Positions 32,750 through 39,807 of a stretch of DNA of 39,807 bases are shown one piece after another. Below the pieces are notes generated by a model. The model did not search any database. It worked only from the letters and a program-made list of their open reading frames with translations, and had not been told where the DNA came from. This DNA comes from Clostridium sp. UBA4746. Its GTDB lineage: Bacteria; Bacillota; Clostridia; Clostridiales; Clostridiaceae. The position numbers and the translations under genes are program-made. The number at the start of each line of letters is the position of its first letter. The stretch's first letter is position 1. The DNA is taken from the NCBI GenBank assembly GCA_002403785.1, contig DHIM01000281.1, positions 1 to 39,807 on the forward strand, given 5' to 3'.

Positions 32750-33598
32750 TTGAACAAAATAGCGCTGATTACAGACACTACGAGTGATTTAAGAAGTGAC
32801 GCAATAGAAAAATACAATATAAATGTACTACCCTTTAGAATTATCTATTCTGATAGAGAATATTTGGATAATATAGATATTACACCACAGGAAGTTTATA
32901 ATAATATGAAAAAAGAAGTACCTACATCATCTTTGCCATCAATGAAGGATATGGAGGAATTATTTTTAAAATTAGAAGAAGAGGGATACACTCATGTTAT
33001 AGCAATAACTTTATCAACTGGGTTATCAGGTATATTTAATGCTATGAAACTTATAAGTGAAAATCACCCAAGTATTACTACTCATATATGTGATTCGAAA
33101 TCTATTTCACTTGGAGAAGGATTAATAGTAACAGAATGTGGAAAGTTAATACAAGATGGAAAAAGTTTTGAAGAAGTTGTTAAAGCTATTTCATCTATTA
33201 AAAATAGAATCCATTTATATTTTGTAGTTGGTACATTAGAGTACTTAAAAAAAGGCGGAAGAATAGGAAAAGTTGCAGGCACTATAGCGGAGCTTTTAAA
33301 TATTAAACCTATAATTTCATTTGATGACGATGGTAAATATTTTACATGCGAAAAGGTAAGAGGTAGAAAGCAATCTCTTAATAAACTTGTAGAACTTACA
33401 AATAACATTTTGGATAAAAAGAAGTGTAAAGTTTATCTATTACATGGTGATGCATTAGAGGAGACTAAAAAAGTAATGGAAAAAATAAGTGACCATCCAA
33501 ACGTTATTTCAGTAGAATTCGGAGGATATATAAGCCCTGTATCAGGAGTTCATAGTGGCCCAGGTTTAGTAGGAATGGTTTGTATAGAGGAACCATAA
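32750..33598 (+). CDS. DegV family fatty-acid-binding protein
   Basis: DegV proteins bind a fatty acid; relatives (FakB) present it to the FakA kinase for phosphorylation. 282 aa starting IALITDTTSDLRSD, with TSSLPSMKDM near 60 and ITLSTGLSGIFNAMKL, then the C-terminal GPGLVGMV. Start is TTG 32750 after AGGAGGGG. No fakA gene is in the window. It is followed after six bases by a PadR regulator, so the two are co-transcribed. Confidence 0.92.
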   Translation: MNKIALITDTTSDLRSDAIEKYNINVLPFRIIYSDREYLDNIDITPQEVYNNMKKEVPTSSLPSMKDMEELFLKLEEEGYTHVIAITLSTGLSGIFNAMKLISENHPSITTHICDSKSISLGEGLIVTECGKLIQDGKSFEEVVKAISSIKNRIHLYFVVGTLEYLKKGGRIGKVAGTIAELLNIKPIISFDDDGKYFTCEKVRGRKQSLNKLVELTNNILDKKKCKVYLLHGDALEETKKVMEKISDHPNVISVEFGGYISPVSGVHSGPGLVGMVCIEEP

Positions 33599-33604
33599 AT
33601 ATAA

Positions 33605-34060
33605 ATGTCTGATGTAATAAACAAAAAAAGTGAGATAGACATTAGGGCTCAGGAAAAAAAATTGTACGTAGAATACAAGAAAAAACTTTTAGAACTCCGA
33701 AAAGTTCAAAAGGAAAAAGAAGCAGTGGGTCAAGTATTCACAAAAGGGTTATTGCCTTTGTACGTTTTGTATATTCTAAGTTTAGGAGAAACTAATGGGA
33801 ATGATATATCTCATAAGATAGGCGTACGAACAAATGGTCATTGGATCCCTAGTACGGGCGGGATATATCCTCTTTTAAAAAGATTAGAAAAAGAACAAAT
33901 GGTTGTTGGGGAGTGGAACAATTCTAAGAAAGCTCAGAAAATTTATAAAATTACAGAAGAAGGTAGACGACAATTAGAAAACAAAAAGTACCTACTTCGT
34001 GATAGAATTGAAGAAGCTTTACAAGTATTTAAAATTATTTATAGTGATTTATATAATTGA
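33605..34060 (+). CDS. PadR family transcriptional regulator
   Basis: 151 aa. Residues about 48-130 carry the PadR winged helix: LLPLYVLYILSLGETNGNDI, then STGGIYPLLKRLEKEQMVV and YKITEEGRRQLE. A 40-residue charged N-terminal helix precedes the domain and may be a dimerisation coiled coil. The ATG is seven bases from the degV stop, and GAGGAAC at the end of degV is the ribosome site, implying translational coupling. Palindromes at 32679 and 35208 are candidate binding sites. Confidence 0.88.
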   Translation: MSDVINKKSEIDIRAQEKKLYVEYKKKLLELRKVQKEKEAVGQVFTKGLLPLYVLYILSLGETNGNDISHKIGVRTNGHWIPSTGGIYPLLKRLEKEQMVVGEWNNSKKAQKIYKITEEGRRQLENKKYLLRDRIEEALQVFKIIYSDLYN

Positions 34061-34072
34061 AACACATAATAT

Positions 34073-34106
34073 AAGAAGTTGCAGGTGAATTCACCTGCAA
34101 CTTCTT
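34073..34106. terminator. Bidirectional terminator between padR and the PfoR-like gene
   Basis: A perfect 34-base palindrome; AAGAAGTTGCAGGTGAA is its left half. Short A and T runs border it. It lies between the convergent padR and EIIC-like genes and can end transcription from both. Confidence 0.85.
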
Positions 34107-34120
34107 TGAAATTTACTAAC

Positions 34121-35146
34121 TTAAAGTTTTAGTTTCAAGTCTCCTTCTCTTATCCACCCTTTCTTTCTCATAATTTCTGAGAAAAGTAAAGTTAGAGCAG
34201 CAGGAGCTATAAAGTGTAGAAGTAATATTTTTAAAACTATCACAGAGGTGGGTGCACTTCCTTGCATTGCTGCAAGGGTTCCAAACTGACCTACGAAACC
34301 GCTAGTGCCCATACCTGCACCTATAGAATTATTCTTCATAAAGAAAACTGAAGTAGATAGAGGTCCGAGTATTGCACCGGCTAGTGTTGGAGGTATCCAA
34401 ACTTGAGGACGTCTTAGGACGTTAGGCAATTGTAGCTTGGAGGTGCCTAGTCCTTGAGATACTAAACCTCCTATCTTATTTTCTCTATAACTAGAAACCG
34501 CAAAACCTATCATTTGGGCACTGCAACCAACTGTGGCTGCACCGGCTGCAAGTCCTGACATGTTTAATGAAATTGCTATTGCAGCACTACTAATTGGAGA
34601 AGTAAGTGTTAGTCCCATTAAAGTAGATACAGCAATTCCCATGGGAACGGGCATAAGAGTTGTTGCAGAATTTATTATTGCCCCTAAATTCGTCATAAAT
34701 GCTGAAATATAAGGACCAACAAATTTACCTGCTATACTTCCAGTAACAATAGTAATAATAGGAACTATAAGAATATCAAGTTTTGTTTTTCCGGCAACCA
34801 AGTTTCCAAGCTCTGCACCTATTACAGCAGCAATGAAAGCTCCTACTGGCCCCCCACCCATATACATATATCCGAATGCACCAGTGGCGGCTGAAGAAAA
34901 CATAGTAAGAGGGGTAACTTTTAAGCCCCAAGCTACAGCTACACCAATAGTTGCACCAACTATAGGGGATTTAGATGAAATAATTGTTGTAAATTCTTTA
35001 AGGAAGCTTAGTCCAGGAATTTTTGCTAATTGACTTAAAATTAGTCCGATGATTAATGAAGCAAATAAACCTAATGCCATTGCACTTAAGGCATCCACAA
35101 AATCTCTCTTAAAGATTTTTTTTACAATCGTTTTGAACTTTTCCAT
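34121..35146 (-). CDS. EIIC-like membrane protein, PfoR family
   Basis: 341-aa, highly hydrophobic, about nine membrane segments, rich in Gly and Ala (GAFGYMYMGGGPVGAFIAAV, LTSPISSAAIAISL). It matches the PTS EIIC-like family to which Clostridium perfringens PfoR belongs; no EIIA or EIIB domain or gene is nearby, so sugar transport by a standard PTS is doubtful. ATG 35146 is chosen because TAGGAGGAG lies just upstream; the frame opens 13 codons earlier at 35185 without a ribosome site. Upstream DNA holds a striking palindromic operator, and padR is the convergent neighbour. Confidence 0.8.
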   Translation of the reverse strand: MEKFKTIVKKIFKRDFVDALSAMALGLFASLIIGLILSQLAKIPGLSFLKEFTTIISSKSPIVGATIGVAVAWGLKVTPLTMFSSAATGAFGYMYMGGGPVGAFIAAVIGAELGNLVAGKTKLDILIVPIITIVTGSIAGKFVGPYISAFMTNLGAIINSATTLMPVPMGIAVSTLMGLTLTSPISSAAIAISLNMSGLAAGAATVGCSAQMIGFAVSSYRENKIGGLVSQGLGTSKLQLPNVLRRPQVWIPPTLAGAILGPLSTSVFFMKNNSIGAGMGTSGFVGQFGTLAAMQGSAPTSVIVLKILLLHFIAPAALTLLFSEIMRKKGWIREGDLKLKL

Positions 35147-35207
35147 GTGCTCTCCTCCTAATATAATATATACTTTATTATGCACAATAAATATTTTTTA
35201 ATTCTTG

Positions 35208-35253
35208 TATATATGTATATACCAATGCGTATACCAATGTATATACATATATA
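35208..35253 (-). promoter_or_regulatory. Palindromic operator array upstream of the PfoR-like gene
   Basis: TATATATGTATATAC and GTATATACATATATA form a perfect 15-bp inverted repeat. Between them is a third related unit, so GTATATACCAAT, GCGTATACCAAT and GTATATACAT occur in series. It lies 62-107 bases before the start codon, next to a TTGTCA on the minus strand at 35266-35271. PadR proteins bind ATGT/ACAT palindromes, making the neighbouring PadR the first candidate. Confidence 0.6.
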
Positions 35254-35370
35254 TAACTGACAATATTATAACATCTTATTATAAACACATCAATAAGAAA
35301 AATGAAATAAATAAATAGTCCAATATACTAGTAAAGTGACTTTTTATTTGTTCCAAATTACATAAAAATG

Positions 35371-35413
35371 TAAAAAAAAGATAAAGTACTAGGATGGCTT
35401 CCTAGCACTTTAT
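35371..35413 (-). terminator. Terminator of the DUF4397 gene
   Basis: Stem ATAAAGTACTAGGA/TCCTAGCACTTTAT with one mismatch; on the minus strand it is followed by CTTTTTTTTA. Confidence 0.85.
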
Positions 35414-35457
35414 AACTTATTGCATAATTTCTAAATATTAAACTGTTTTGGGTTTAA

Positions 35458-36126
35458 CTAGTCTTCGCGAAAATCTAAATAAGAACTACCGTCAAGAGGA
35501 ATTAAAGCTTGAAGGGCTGGTCGGTCGTTTGCTAGACCTATAGCATAAACAGTATAAAATCGCTGAGGTTTTAGCTTTATATTAGGGACATATAAAGCAA
35601 TAGTTGTTGTTCCCGTTGGTCTAACTTCTAAAGTATAAGTGCCCGCAGGAACTTCTATATAATCAGTAAATTGTTTGTACTTAATGTTCCTAAATAAAAT
35701 CTTACCATCTGGTAATGCAATATCGACAGCACCTGCATTAGGTGATAAATGAGCAAATTTAATATAAACTTTATTACTAGGGTTCACAACTTTAGGCTCA
35801 AGAACAAGGAGTACATCAATGTTAGGTGATAAACCAATAGCTGCTACGGTATATATTTTTTCAGGTGGAACAAAAATATTTTTATTAAGTACAGGTGAAG
35901 TTTTAGTACCTGCAGCATATAATTTTAAATTGTAATCACCAGTCATAACCTCTATATAATCTGTAAAAGCACCATAGGTAAGATTTTTAAATTTTAACAG
36001 GTCATTAATATACACATCAACCGATGGGGATTTAGGTGAAGAATGAAGAACTCTAAAATATGAAGTCATTGGGCTTACTCTATAGAGAGAATAAGGAATA
36101 TTGGTATTTTCTGGACAATAGAACAT
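35458..36126 (-). CDS. Two-domain DUF4397 protein, possibly a spore-layer protein
   Basis: 222 aa made of two DUF4397 beta-sandwich repeats, about residues 24-105 and 118-205. The matching positions are FRVLHSSPKSPSVDVYIND and IKFAHLSPNAGAVDIALPDG, then TDYIEVMTGDY and TDYIEVPAGTY, and YTVAAIGL and YTVYAIGL. There is no signal peptide or membrane anchor, although many DUF4397 proteins are secreted. The ATG follows GAAGGGAG. A mother-cell sigma-like promoter lies just upstream, suggesting expression in sporulation. Function unknown; not linked to its neighbours by operon. Confidence 0.85.
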   Translation of the reverse strand: MFYCPENTNIPYSLYRVSPMTSYFRVLHSSPKSPSVDVYINDLLKFKNLTYGAFTDYIEVMTGDYNLKLYAAGTKTSPVLNKNIFVPPEKIYTVAAIGLSPNIDVLLVLEPKVVNPSNKVYIKFAHLSPNAGAVDIALPDGKILFRNIKYKQFTDYIEVPAGTYTLEVRPTGTTTIALYVPNIKLKPQRFYTVYAIGLANDRPALQALIPLDGSSYLDFRED

Positions 36127-36157
36127 AAAAGGCTCCCTTCAAGTATTTCTACTTTAT

Positions 36158-36186
36158 TAATGTATGAAGAAATATGATAGAAGGTT
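36158..36186 (-). promoter_or_regulatory. Candidate SigK or SigE (sporulation) promoter of the DUF4397 gene
   Basis: On the minus strand AACC is followed after 16 bases by CATACATTA, matching the SigK form (AC, 16, CATAnnnTA). The same -10 also fits SigE (CATACAnT), though no good SigE -35 is seen. It is 32 bases before the start codon. Confidence 0.45.
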
Positions 36187-36246
36187 ACTGAAATTATACA
36201 GTGTGAAAAACTATATCCCATAATCTTATAATTTGAACTTTTTTCT

Positions 36247-36283
36247 ATAAATAAATTAATTTAGTTTCGATTAATTTATTTAT
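36247..36283. terminator. AT-rich inverted repeat after corA
   Basis: ATAAATAAATTAAT and ATTAATTTATTTAT form a perfect 14-bp stem without G-C pairs, just beyond the corA stop on the minus strand. No clear T tract in that direction; a weak terminator or 3' stabiliser. Confidence 0.45.
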
Positions 36284-36291
36284 AATTTTGA

Positions 36292-37227
36292 TTAGAACAT
36301 ATCTTTTTTATTTAGAAAATATATAACAAATATTACTAGAAGCCCAATTAAGGCACACACATTCCAAAAGCCTACAATATTATTAGCGAAGGGAATACCG
36401 GATACATTCATACCAAATAGCCCAGAAACCATATTAGGTATAGCCATAACTATAGTAATAGCAGCAAGAAATTTCATTACTATATTAAGCTTATTTGATA
36501 TAACAGAAGCGTAAGCATCCATTGTGCCTTTTAAAATGTCACTATAAATAGTACACATTTCTATAGCTTGTCTATTTTCAATAATGACATCTTCTAATAC
36601 GTCTTTATCATCTTCATACCTTTGAAGAATGTCTAGTTTAAGCATTTTTTCCAAAGTGATTTCATTTCCTTTTAAGGAAGTAGAAAAATAAACAAGTGAT
36701 TTTTTGAGTGCTAATAATTGAATAAGTTCTTTATTTCTTAGTGTCTTATGAAGTTGTTTTTCTACTATGTAGCTTTTTTTATCAATCTGTCTTAAGTATA
36801 TTAAATAATAGTTTGCAATTCTATATAAAATTTGTAGCATAAACCTTGAACGCTTGAATGTAAAGAAGGAACTGATTTTTCCTTCAGCGAAATCTGATAA
36901 TACTTTACTGTTTTTTAAACAAACCGTAATTATTACTTTATCAGTATGGATCATAGCTATAGGGTAAGTGTCATAGGTTAAAGAATTATCATCCATATCT
37001 GTAAAGGGAATGTCCAAGATAATCAATGTACAGTCTTCTATGTCAATACGGGAGGTTTCTTCTTCATCTAAAGCGGCTCTTAAAAAATCCATAGGTGCAT
37101 TTGTGTTTTTTGAAACAAATATTAATTCTTCATCTGATGGATCTATTAGGTTAATCCAACAACCCGGTTCTATATTTTCGAGCCTTGTTAACTGTTTATT
37201 TTCTGTACTGCTGTATATTGAAAGCAT
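36292..37227 (-). CDS. corA: CorA family divalent cation (Mg2+/Co2+) transporter
   Basis: 311 aa with a large cytoplasmic N-terminal domain, a long helical stalk, and two C-terminal membrane helices. The selectivity motif GMN is present in SGLFGMNVSGIPF at the end of the first helix, and the chain ends in the positive LNKKDMF. ATG 37227 follows AGGAGGTG; the frame opens 20 codons earlier, which I reject. Cobalt import by a CorA could matter beside a cobalamin cluster, but no regulatory link (no M-box or B12 box) is visible. Confidence 0.9.
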   Translation of the reverse strand: MLSIYSSTENKQLTRLENIEPGCWINLIDPSDEELIFVSKNTNAPMDFLRAALDEEETSRIDIEDCTLIILDIPFTDMDDNSLTYDTYPIAMIHTDKVIITVCLKNSKVLSDFAEGKISSFFTFKRSRFMLQILYRIANYYLIYLRQIDKKSYIVEKQLHKTLRNKELIQLLALKKSLVYFSTSLKGNEITLEKMLKLDILQRYEDDKDVLEDVIIENRQAIEMCTIYSDILKGTMDAYASVISNKLNIVMKFLAAITIVMAIPNMVSGLFGMNVSGIPFANNIVGFWNVCALIGLLVIFVIYFLNKKDMF

Positions 37228-37257
37228 TATAACACCTCCTAGTGTAATTTCCTTTAT

Positions 37258-37287
37258 ATTATAGTCTATTAAAGGCAATATAGACAA
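37258..37287 (-). promoter_or_regulatory. Candidate corA promoter
   Basis: Minus strand TTGTCT, 18-base spacer, perfect TATAAT. The spacer holds a GTCTAT/ATAGAC inverted repeat. 30 bases before the corA start. Confidence 0.55.
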
Positions 37288-37315
37288 GGAATAATAAATT
37301 AAAAAAATTTTAATA

Positions 37316-37370
37316 TTTGCTATTATAATAGCAAACCACAGTTGACAAGAAAGAGAGAATAATTGATAAT
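37316..37370 (+). promoter_or_regulatory. mntP promoter with upstream palindromic operator
   Basis: Perfect TTGACA (37342-37347), 17 bases, GATAAT (37365-37370). Immediately upstream a perfect 20-bp palindrome, TTTGCTATTATAATAGCAAA, at 37316-37335. The position suits an activator or metal sensor (MntR- or Fur-type). No yybP-ykoY manganese riboswitch is recognisable in the 100-base leader. Confidence 0.6.
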
Positions 37371-37473
37371 AGTATATGGAAAGTTATACACATAAATTTA
37401 AAAAATGAGAATAATAATAGAAAAATTGGACTAAATATATTGTAGAGTATTATTGAAGGGAGTGGGAGGATTC

Positions 37474-38022
37474 ATGGATATGTACCCATTATTTATAATT
37501 GCTTTAGCACTATCATTAGATGCGTTTGGGGTTGCTTTATGTATAGGCTTAAACGACCAAACTACATTCGTAAATAAGGTAGGCTTTACAATTTCCTTTG
37601 GGTTATTTCAATTTTTATTATCATATATCGGGGCTTATGCTGGGTTCCTTTTTAATACATATATAGCTTCGATGCCAACCATAATTGGTGGTATGATTAT
37701 TTCTGCAGTTGGAGTGATTATGATTAAAGAAGGACTTGTAAATCAAGGAAGTTGTCCACTACTTAAACCTAAAATGTATTTAATTTTGGGGGTATCAGTA
37801 AGTATAGATGCGATGGTGGTAGGGTTTACAGTATTAAATAATATAACAAAGGTTATATTATTTAAAGATACATTGTTTATTGGGGGAGTAACTCTAGTAA
37901 TGGTAACAATAGCCTTTGTAATTGCAAAATATCTAAAAAAGATAGAAGTTGTAGGGAAATATGCAGACTACATTGGAGGAATAATTTTAATGATTTTTGG
38001 GCTTAAGATGATGTTTTTTTAA
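37474..38022 (+). CDS. mntP: MntP-type manganese efflux pump (or YtaF-like relative)
   Basis: 182 aa, six predicted membrane helices in two repeats of three. The paired acidic motifs are ALSLDAFGVAL near residue 12 and SVSIDAMVVGF near residue 106, which hold the Asp residues typical of MntP. ATG 37474 follows GGGAGG; an upstream in-frame TTG at 37453 would add seven non-family residues. The sporulation protein YtaF shares the fold and is an alternative name. pepD follows after 16 bases. Confidence 0.82.
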   Translation: MDMYPLFIIALALSLDAFGVALCIGLNDQTTFVNKVGFTISFGLFQFLLSYIGAYAGFLFNTYIASMPTIIGGMIISAVGVIMIKEGLVNQGSCPLLKPKMYLILGVSVSIDAMVVGFTVLNNITKVILFKDTLFIGGVTLVMVTIAFVIAKYLKKIEVVGKYADYIGGIILMIFGLKMMFF

Positions 38023-38038
38023 AAGAGAGGATGATAAC

Positions 38039-39499
38039 ATGTTAGCAAAATTAAAGGATTTAAGTTCATTTAAGGCATTTAAATATTTTAAAGAGATGAA
38101 TGAGATTCCAAGAGGTTCTGGAAATGAGAAAGCAATAAGTGATTGGCTGGTAGAATTTGCAAAAGAACATAATTTAAAAGTTATTCAAGATAAAGCTTTA
38201 AATGTTATAATTAGTAAACCTGGTACTGCAGGGTATGAGAATTCTCCAAATATAATACTTCAAGGTCACATGGATATGGTCTGTGAAAAAAACATAGATG
38301 CCAAGCATGATTTTTTAAAAGACCCTATTGAATTTATAGTAGATGGTGACATTTTAAGAGCTAATGGGACCACTCTCGGGGCAGACGATGGTATTGCAGT
38401 AGCATTTAGCCTTGCAGTGCTAGCGTCGAATGGTATACCACATCCACCAATAGAATTATTAGTAACTACTGGAGAAGAGGTAGGTATGATTGGAGCCCAG
38501 GCAATAGACCCTAAAAATTTAAAAGGGAAAATATTGATAAATATAGATTCAGAAGAAGAAGGAAAACTTTTAGTAAGTTGTGCAGGTGGAGTACGCGAAA
38601 AAATAAAGCTTCCGATAATTTGGGAAGAGGCAGATAAAAGCTTTATAAGTTCGACCATAAGACTAAGAGGTTTAAAAGGCGGACACTCTGGAATGGAAAT
38701 AAACAAATCAAGAGGAAACGCTAACAAAATTATGGGACGTTTCTTAATGGATTTAAAATCAGTTATAGATTTTAAAATAAATTCAATAAGTGGAGGAGCT
38801 AAAAATAACGCAATTCCTCGTGATGCGGATGCTATTATATTATTCAGAGAAAATGATAAAAAAAGAGTTATTGAAAAATTATCTCAATGGAATTCTACAT
38901 TTAAAAATGAATTAAATACTATTGATCCTGATGTTAATTTAACTATTGAAGTCATGAGCAATAAAGTTAACAAAATTTTTTCAGAGGATACGGCTACAAA
39001 AGCCCTTCAAATACTTTTTTTAATTCCAAATGGTGTTAAGAGTATGAGTATGGCAATTGCTGGATTAGTTCAAAGTTCAACGAATATAGGAATTCTTGCA
39101 ACTAACGAAAAAAACATAGTATTCGACTCTGCAATAAGAAGTTCTGTAAAAACGTTAAAGAAAGCAATATGTGATGAAACTATAGTACTTGCAGAAATGG
39201 TAGGTGCAACTATAGAATTTGAATCCGATTATCCAGAGTGGGAATACAATCCAAAATCTAAGATAATGATAATACTTCAAAAGGTATACAATAATTTATA
39301 CGGTACAATGCCTGAAATAGCAGCTATTCATGCAGGACTTGAGTGTGGGTTATTTAGTGAAAAATTTGAAGGTAATATTGATCAAATATCATTTGGACCT
39401 AATATTTATGATGCACACACACCTAATGAACATTTAAGTATATCATCAACAGATAGAATGTGGAATTATTTAGTAGCAATATTGAAAGAAATAAAATAA
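38039..39499 (+). CDS. pepD: Aminoacyl-histidine dipeptidase (M20 family, PepD-like)
   Basis: Cytoplasmic zinc dipeptidase, 486 aa. Zinc ligands and catalytic residues lie in LQGHMDMVCEKN near residue 78, TLGADDGIAVA near 115 and TTGEEVGMIGA near 148; the C-terminal IHAGLECGLFSEK completes the site. The lid domain carries LKGGHSGMEI. ATG 38039 follows AGAGAGGATG, 16 bases after mntP, so a two-gene unit is likely. Confidence 0.93.
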   Translation: MLAKLKDLSSFKAFKYFKEMNEIPRGSGNEKAISDWLVEFAKEHNLKVIQDKALNVIISKPGTAGYENSPNIILQGHMDMVCEKNIDAKHDFLKDPIEFIVDGDILRANGTTLGADDGIAVAFSLAVLASNGIPHPPIELLVTTGEEVGMIGAQAIDPKNLKGKILINIDSEEEGKLLVSCAGGVREKIKLPIIWEEADKSFISSTIRLRGLKGGHSGMEINKSRGNANKIMGRFLMDLKSVIDFKINSISGGAKNNAIPRDADAIILFRENDKKRVIEKLSQWNSTFKNELNTIDPDVNLTIEVMSNKVNKIFSEDTATKALQILFLIPNGVKSMSMAIAGLVQSSTNIGILATNEKNIVFDSAIRSSVKTLKKAICDETIVLAEMVGATIEFESDYPEWEYNPKSKIMIILQKVYNNLYGTMPEIAAIHAGLECGLFSEKFEGNIDQISFGPNIYDAHTPNEHLSISSTDRMWNYLVAILKEIK

Positions 39500-39517
39500 T
39501 ATAGTAAGGTGAAATAA

Positions 39518-39807
39518 ATGAATGTAATTTTATATTTAAAAGAGAACAATATTAGAATTACTAATGCAAGAAAAAGCATACTAGAAATTATACTTTGTAG
39601 CAGTGAAGCTATAAACGCAAATTTAATCTATGAGTTATTAAAAAAAGATGACATAAAAATAGACTTGTCCACGGTATATAGAACCTTAGATTTGCTAGAG
39701 AATAAAAAGATATTAAATAAATTTGATTTGGGAAATAATATGTATAATTATACCATGAATAATAATTCACATAAACATATAATTGAGTGTGATTTATGTC
39801 ATAAAAA
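39518..39807 (+). CDS. Fur-family metal-responsive regulator, 5' part (runs off the window)
   Basis: The first 96 codons are present. The winged-helix half shows IRITNARKSILEIIL and the recognition segment DLSTVYRTLDLLENKKIL, typical of Fur/Zur/PerR. The start of the metal site, HKHIIECDLCHK, is visible with the CxxC pair. Which metal or stress it senses cannot be told from this part. ATG 39518 follows AAGGTG, 18 bases after pepD. Confidence 0.9.
   Translation, partial: MNVILYLKENNIRITNARKSILEIILCSSEAINANLIYELLKKDDIKIDLSTVYRTLDLLENKKILNKFDLGNNMYNYTMNNNSHKHIIECDLCHK

Noticed and set aside
37260..37473. Magnesium M-box or yybP-ykoY riboswitch near corA/mntP
   Set aside because: The conserved cores of these RNAs could not be found on either strand.
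38266..38727. 153-codon open frame antisense to pepD
   Set aside because: Entirely within pepD and without initiation signals.

Overview
The window is AT-rich, uses Gram-positive Shine-Dalgarno sequences (AGGAGG, GGGGGA) and carries genes typical of an anaerobic, spore-forming Firmicute. Glycogen genes including glgD, the anaerobic (early cobalt insertion) cobalamin route with CbiK, a guanine riboswitch on xpt, DegV, DUF3892 and a PfoR-like membrane protein all point to a Clostridium or close relative. I cannot name a species.

Layout. 1-884: long region without a supported gene. 885-7143: glycogen operon glgC-glgD-glgA-glgP ending in a clear terminator. 7154-12792: purine salvage operon with promoter, guanine-class riboswitch, xpt, a BMP-family lipoprotein, a double ABC ATPase and two permeases. 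12809-14012: a repeat hairpin and an isolated cbiG. 14088-15899: an S1-domain protein and a small HNH protein. 16033-17665 (minus): a metal ABC transporter (permease, ATPase) without a binding protein. 17975-18298: a small DUF3892 protein. 18302-18375: a fragment of a group II intron 5' end. 18663-21281: cobT-cobC-cobS. 21581-22495 (minus): a REP-associated (RAYT/Y1) transposase. 22671-32441: cobalamin riboswitch followed by cbiK-cobD-cbiA-cbiC-cbiD-cbiE-cbiL-cbiF-cbiH-cbiJ. 32679-34060: degV-padR. 34121-37287 (minus): a PfoR/EIIC-like membrane protein, a DUF4397 protein and CorA. 37316-39807: mntP, pepD and the start of a Fur-family regulator.

How it works together. The 18.7-32.4 kb stretch plus cbiG encodes most of the path from sirohydrochlorin to cobalamin. 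CbiT, CbiP, CbiB and CobU are not in the window. The xpt operon couples purine base salvage to uptake of a purine or nucleoside under one guanine switch.

The most unusual feature is a family of short repeats with core GGGACRGTTAAYAACTAAT. I count 17 clear and 2 degraded copies, all intergenic and all between 12.8 and 32.6 kb (degraded ones from 17.7 kb). They centre on the RAYT gene, which is itself flanked by two copies in inverted orientation. They sit in most gene junctions of the cobalamin cluster, sometimes as tandem or inverted pairs. This looks like a resident RAYT with its REP-like substrates colonising a metabolic operon.
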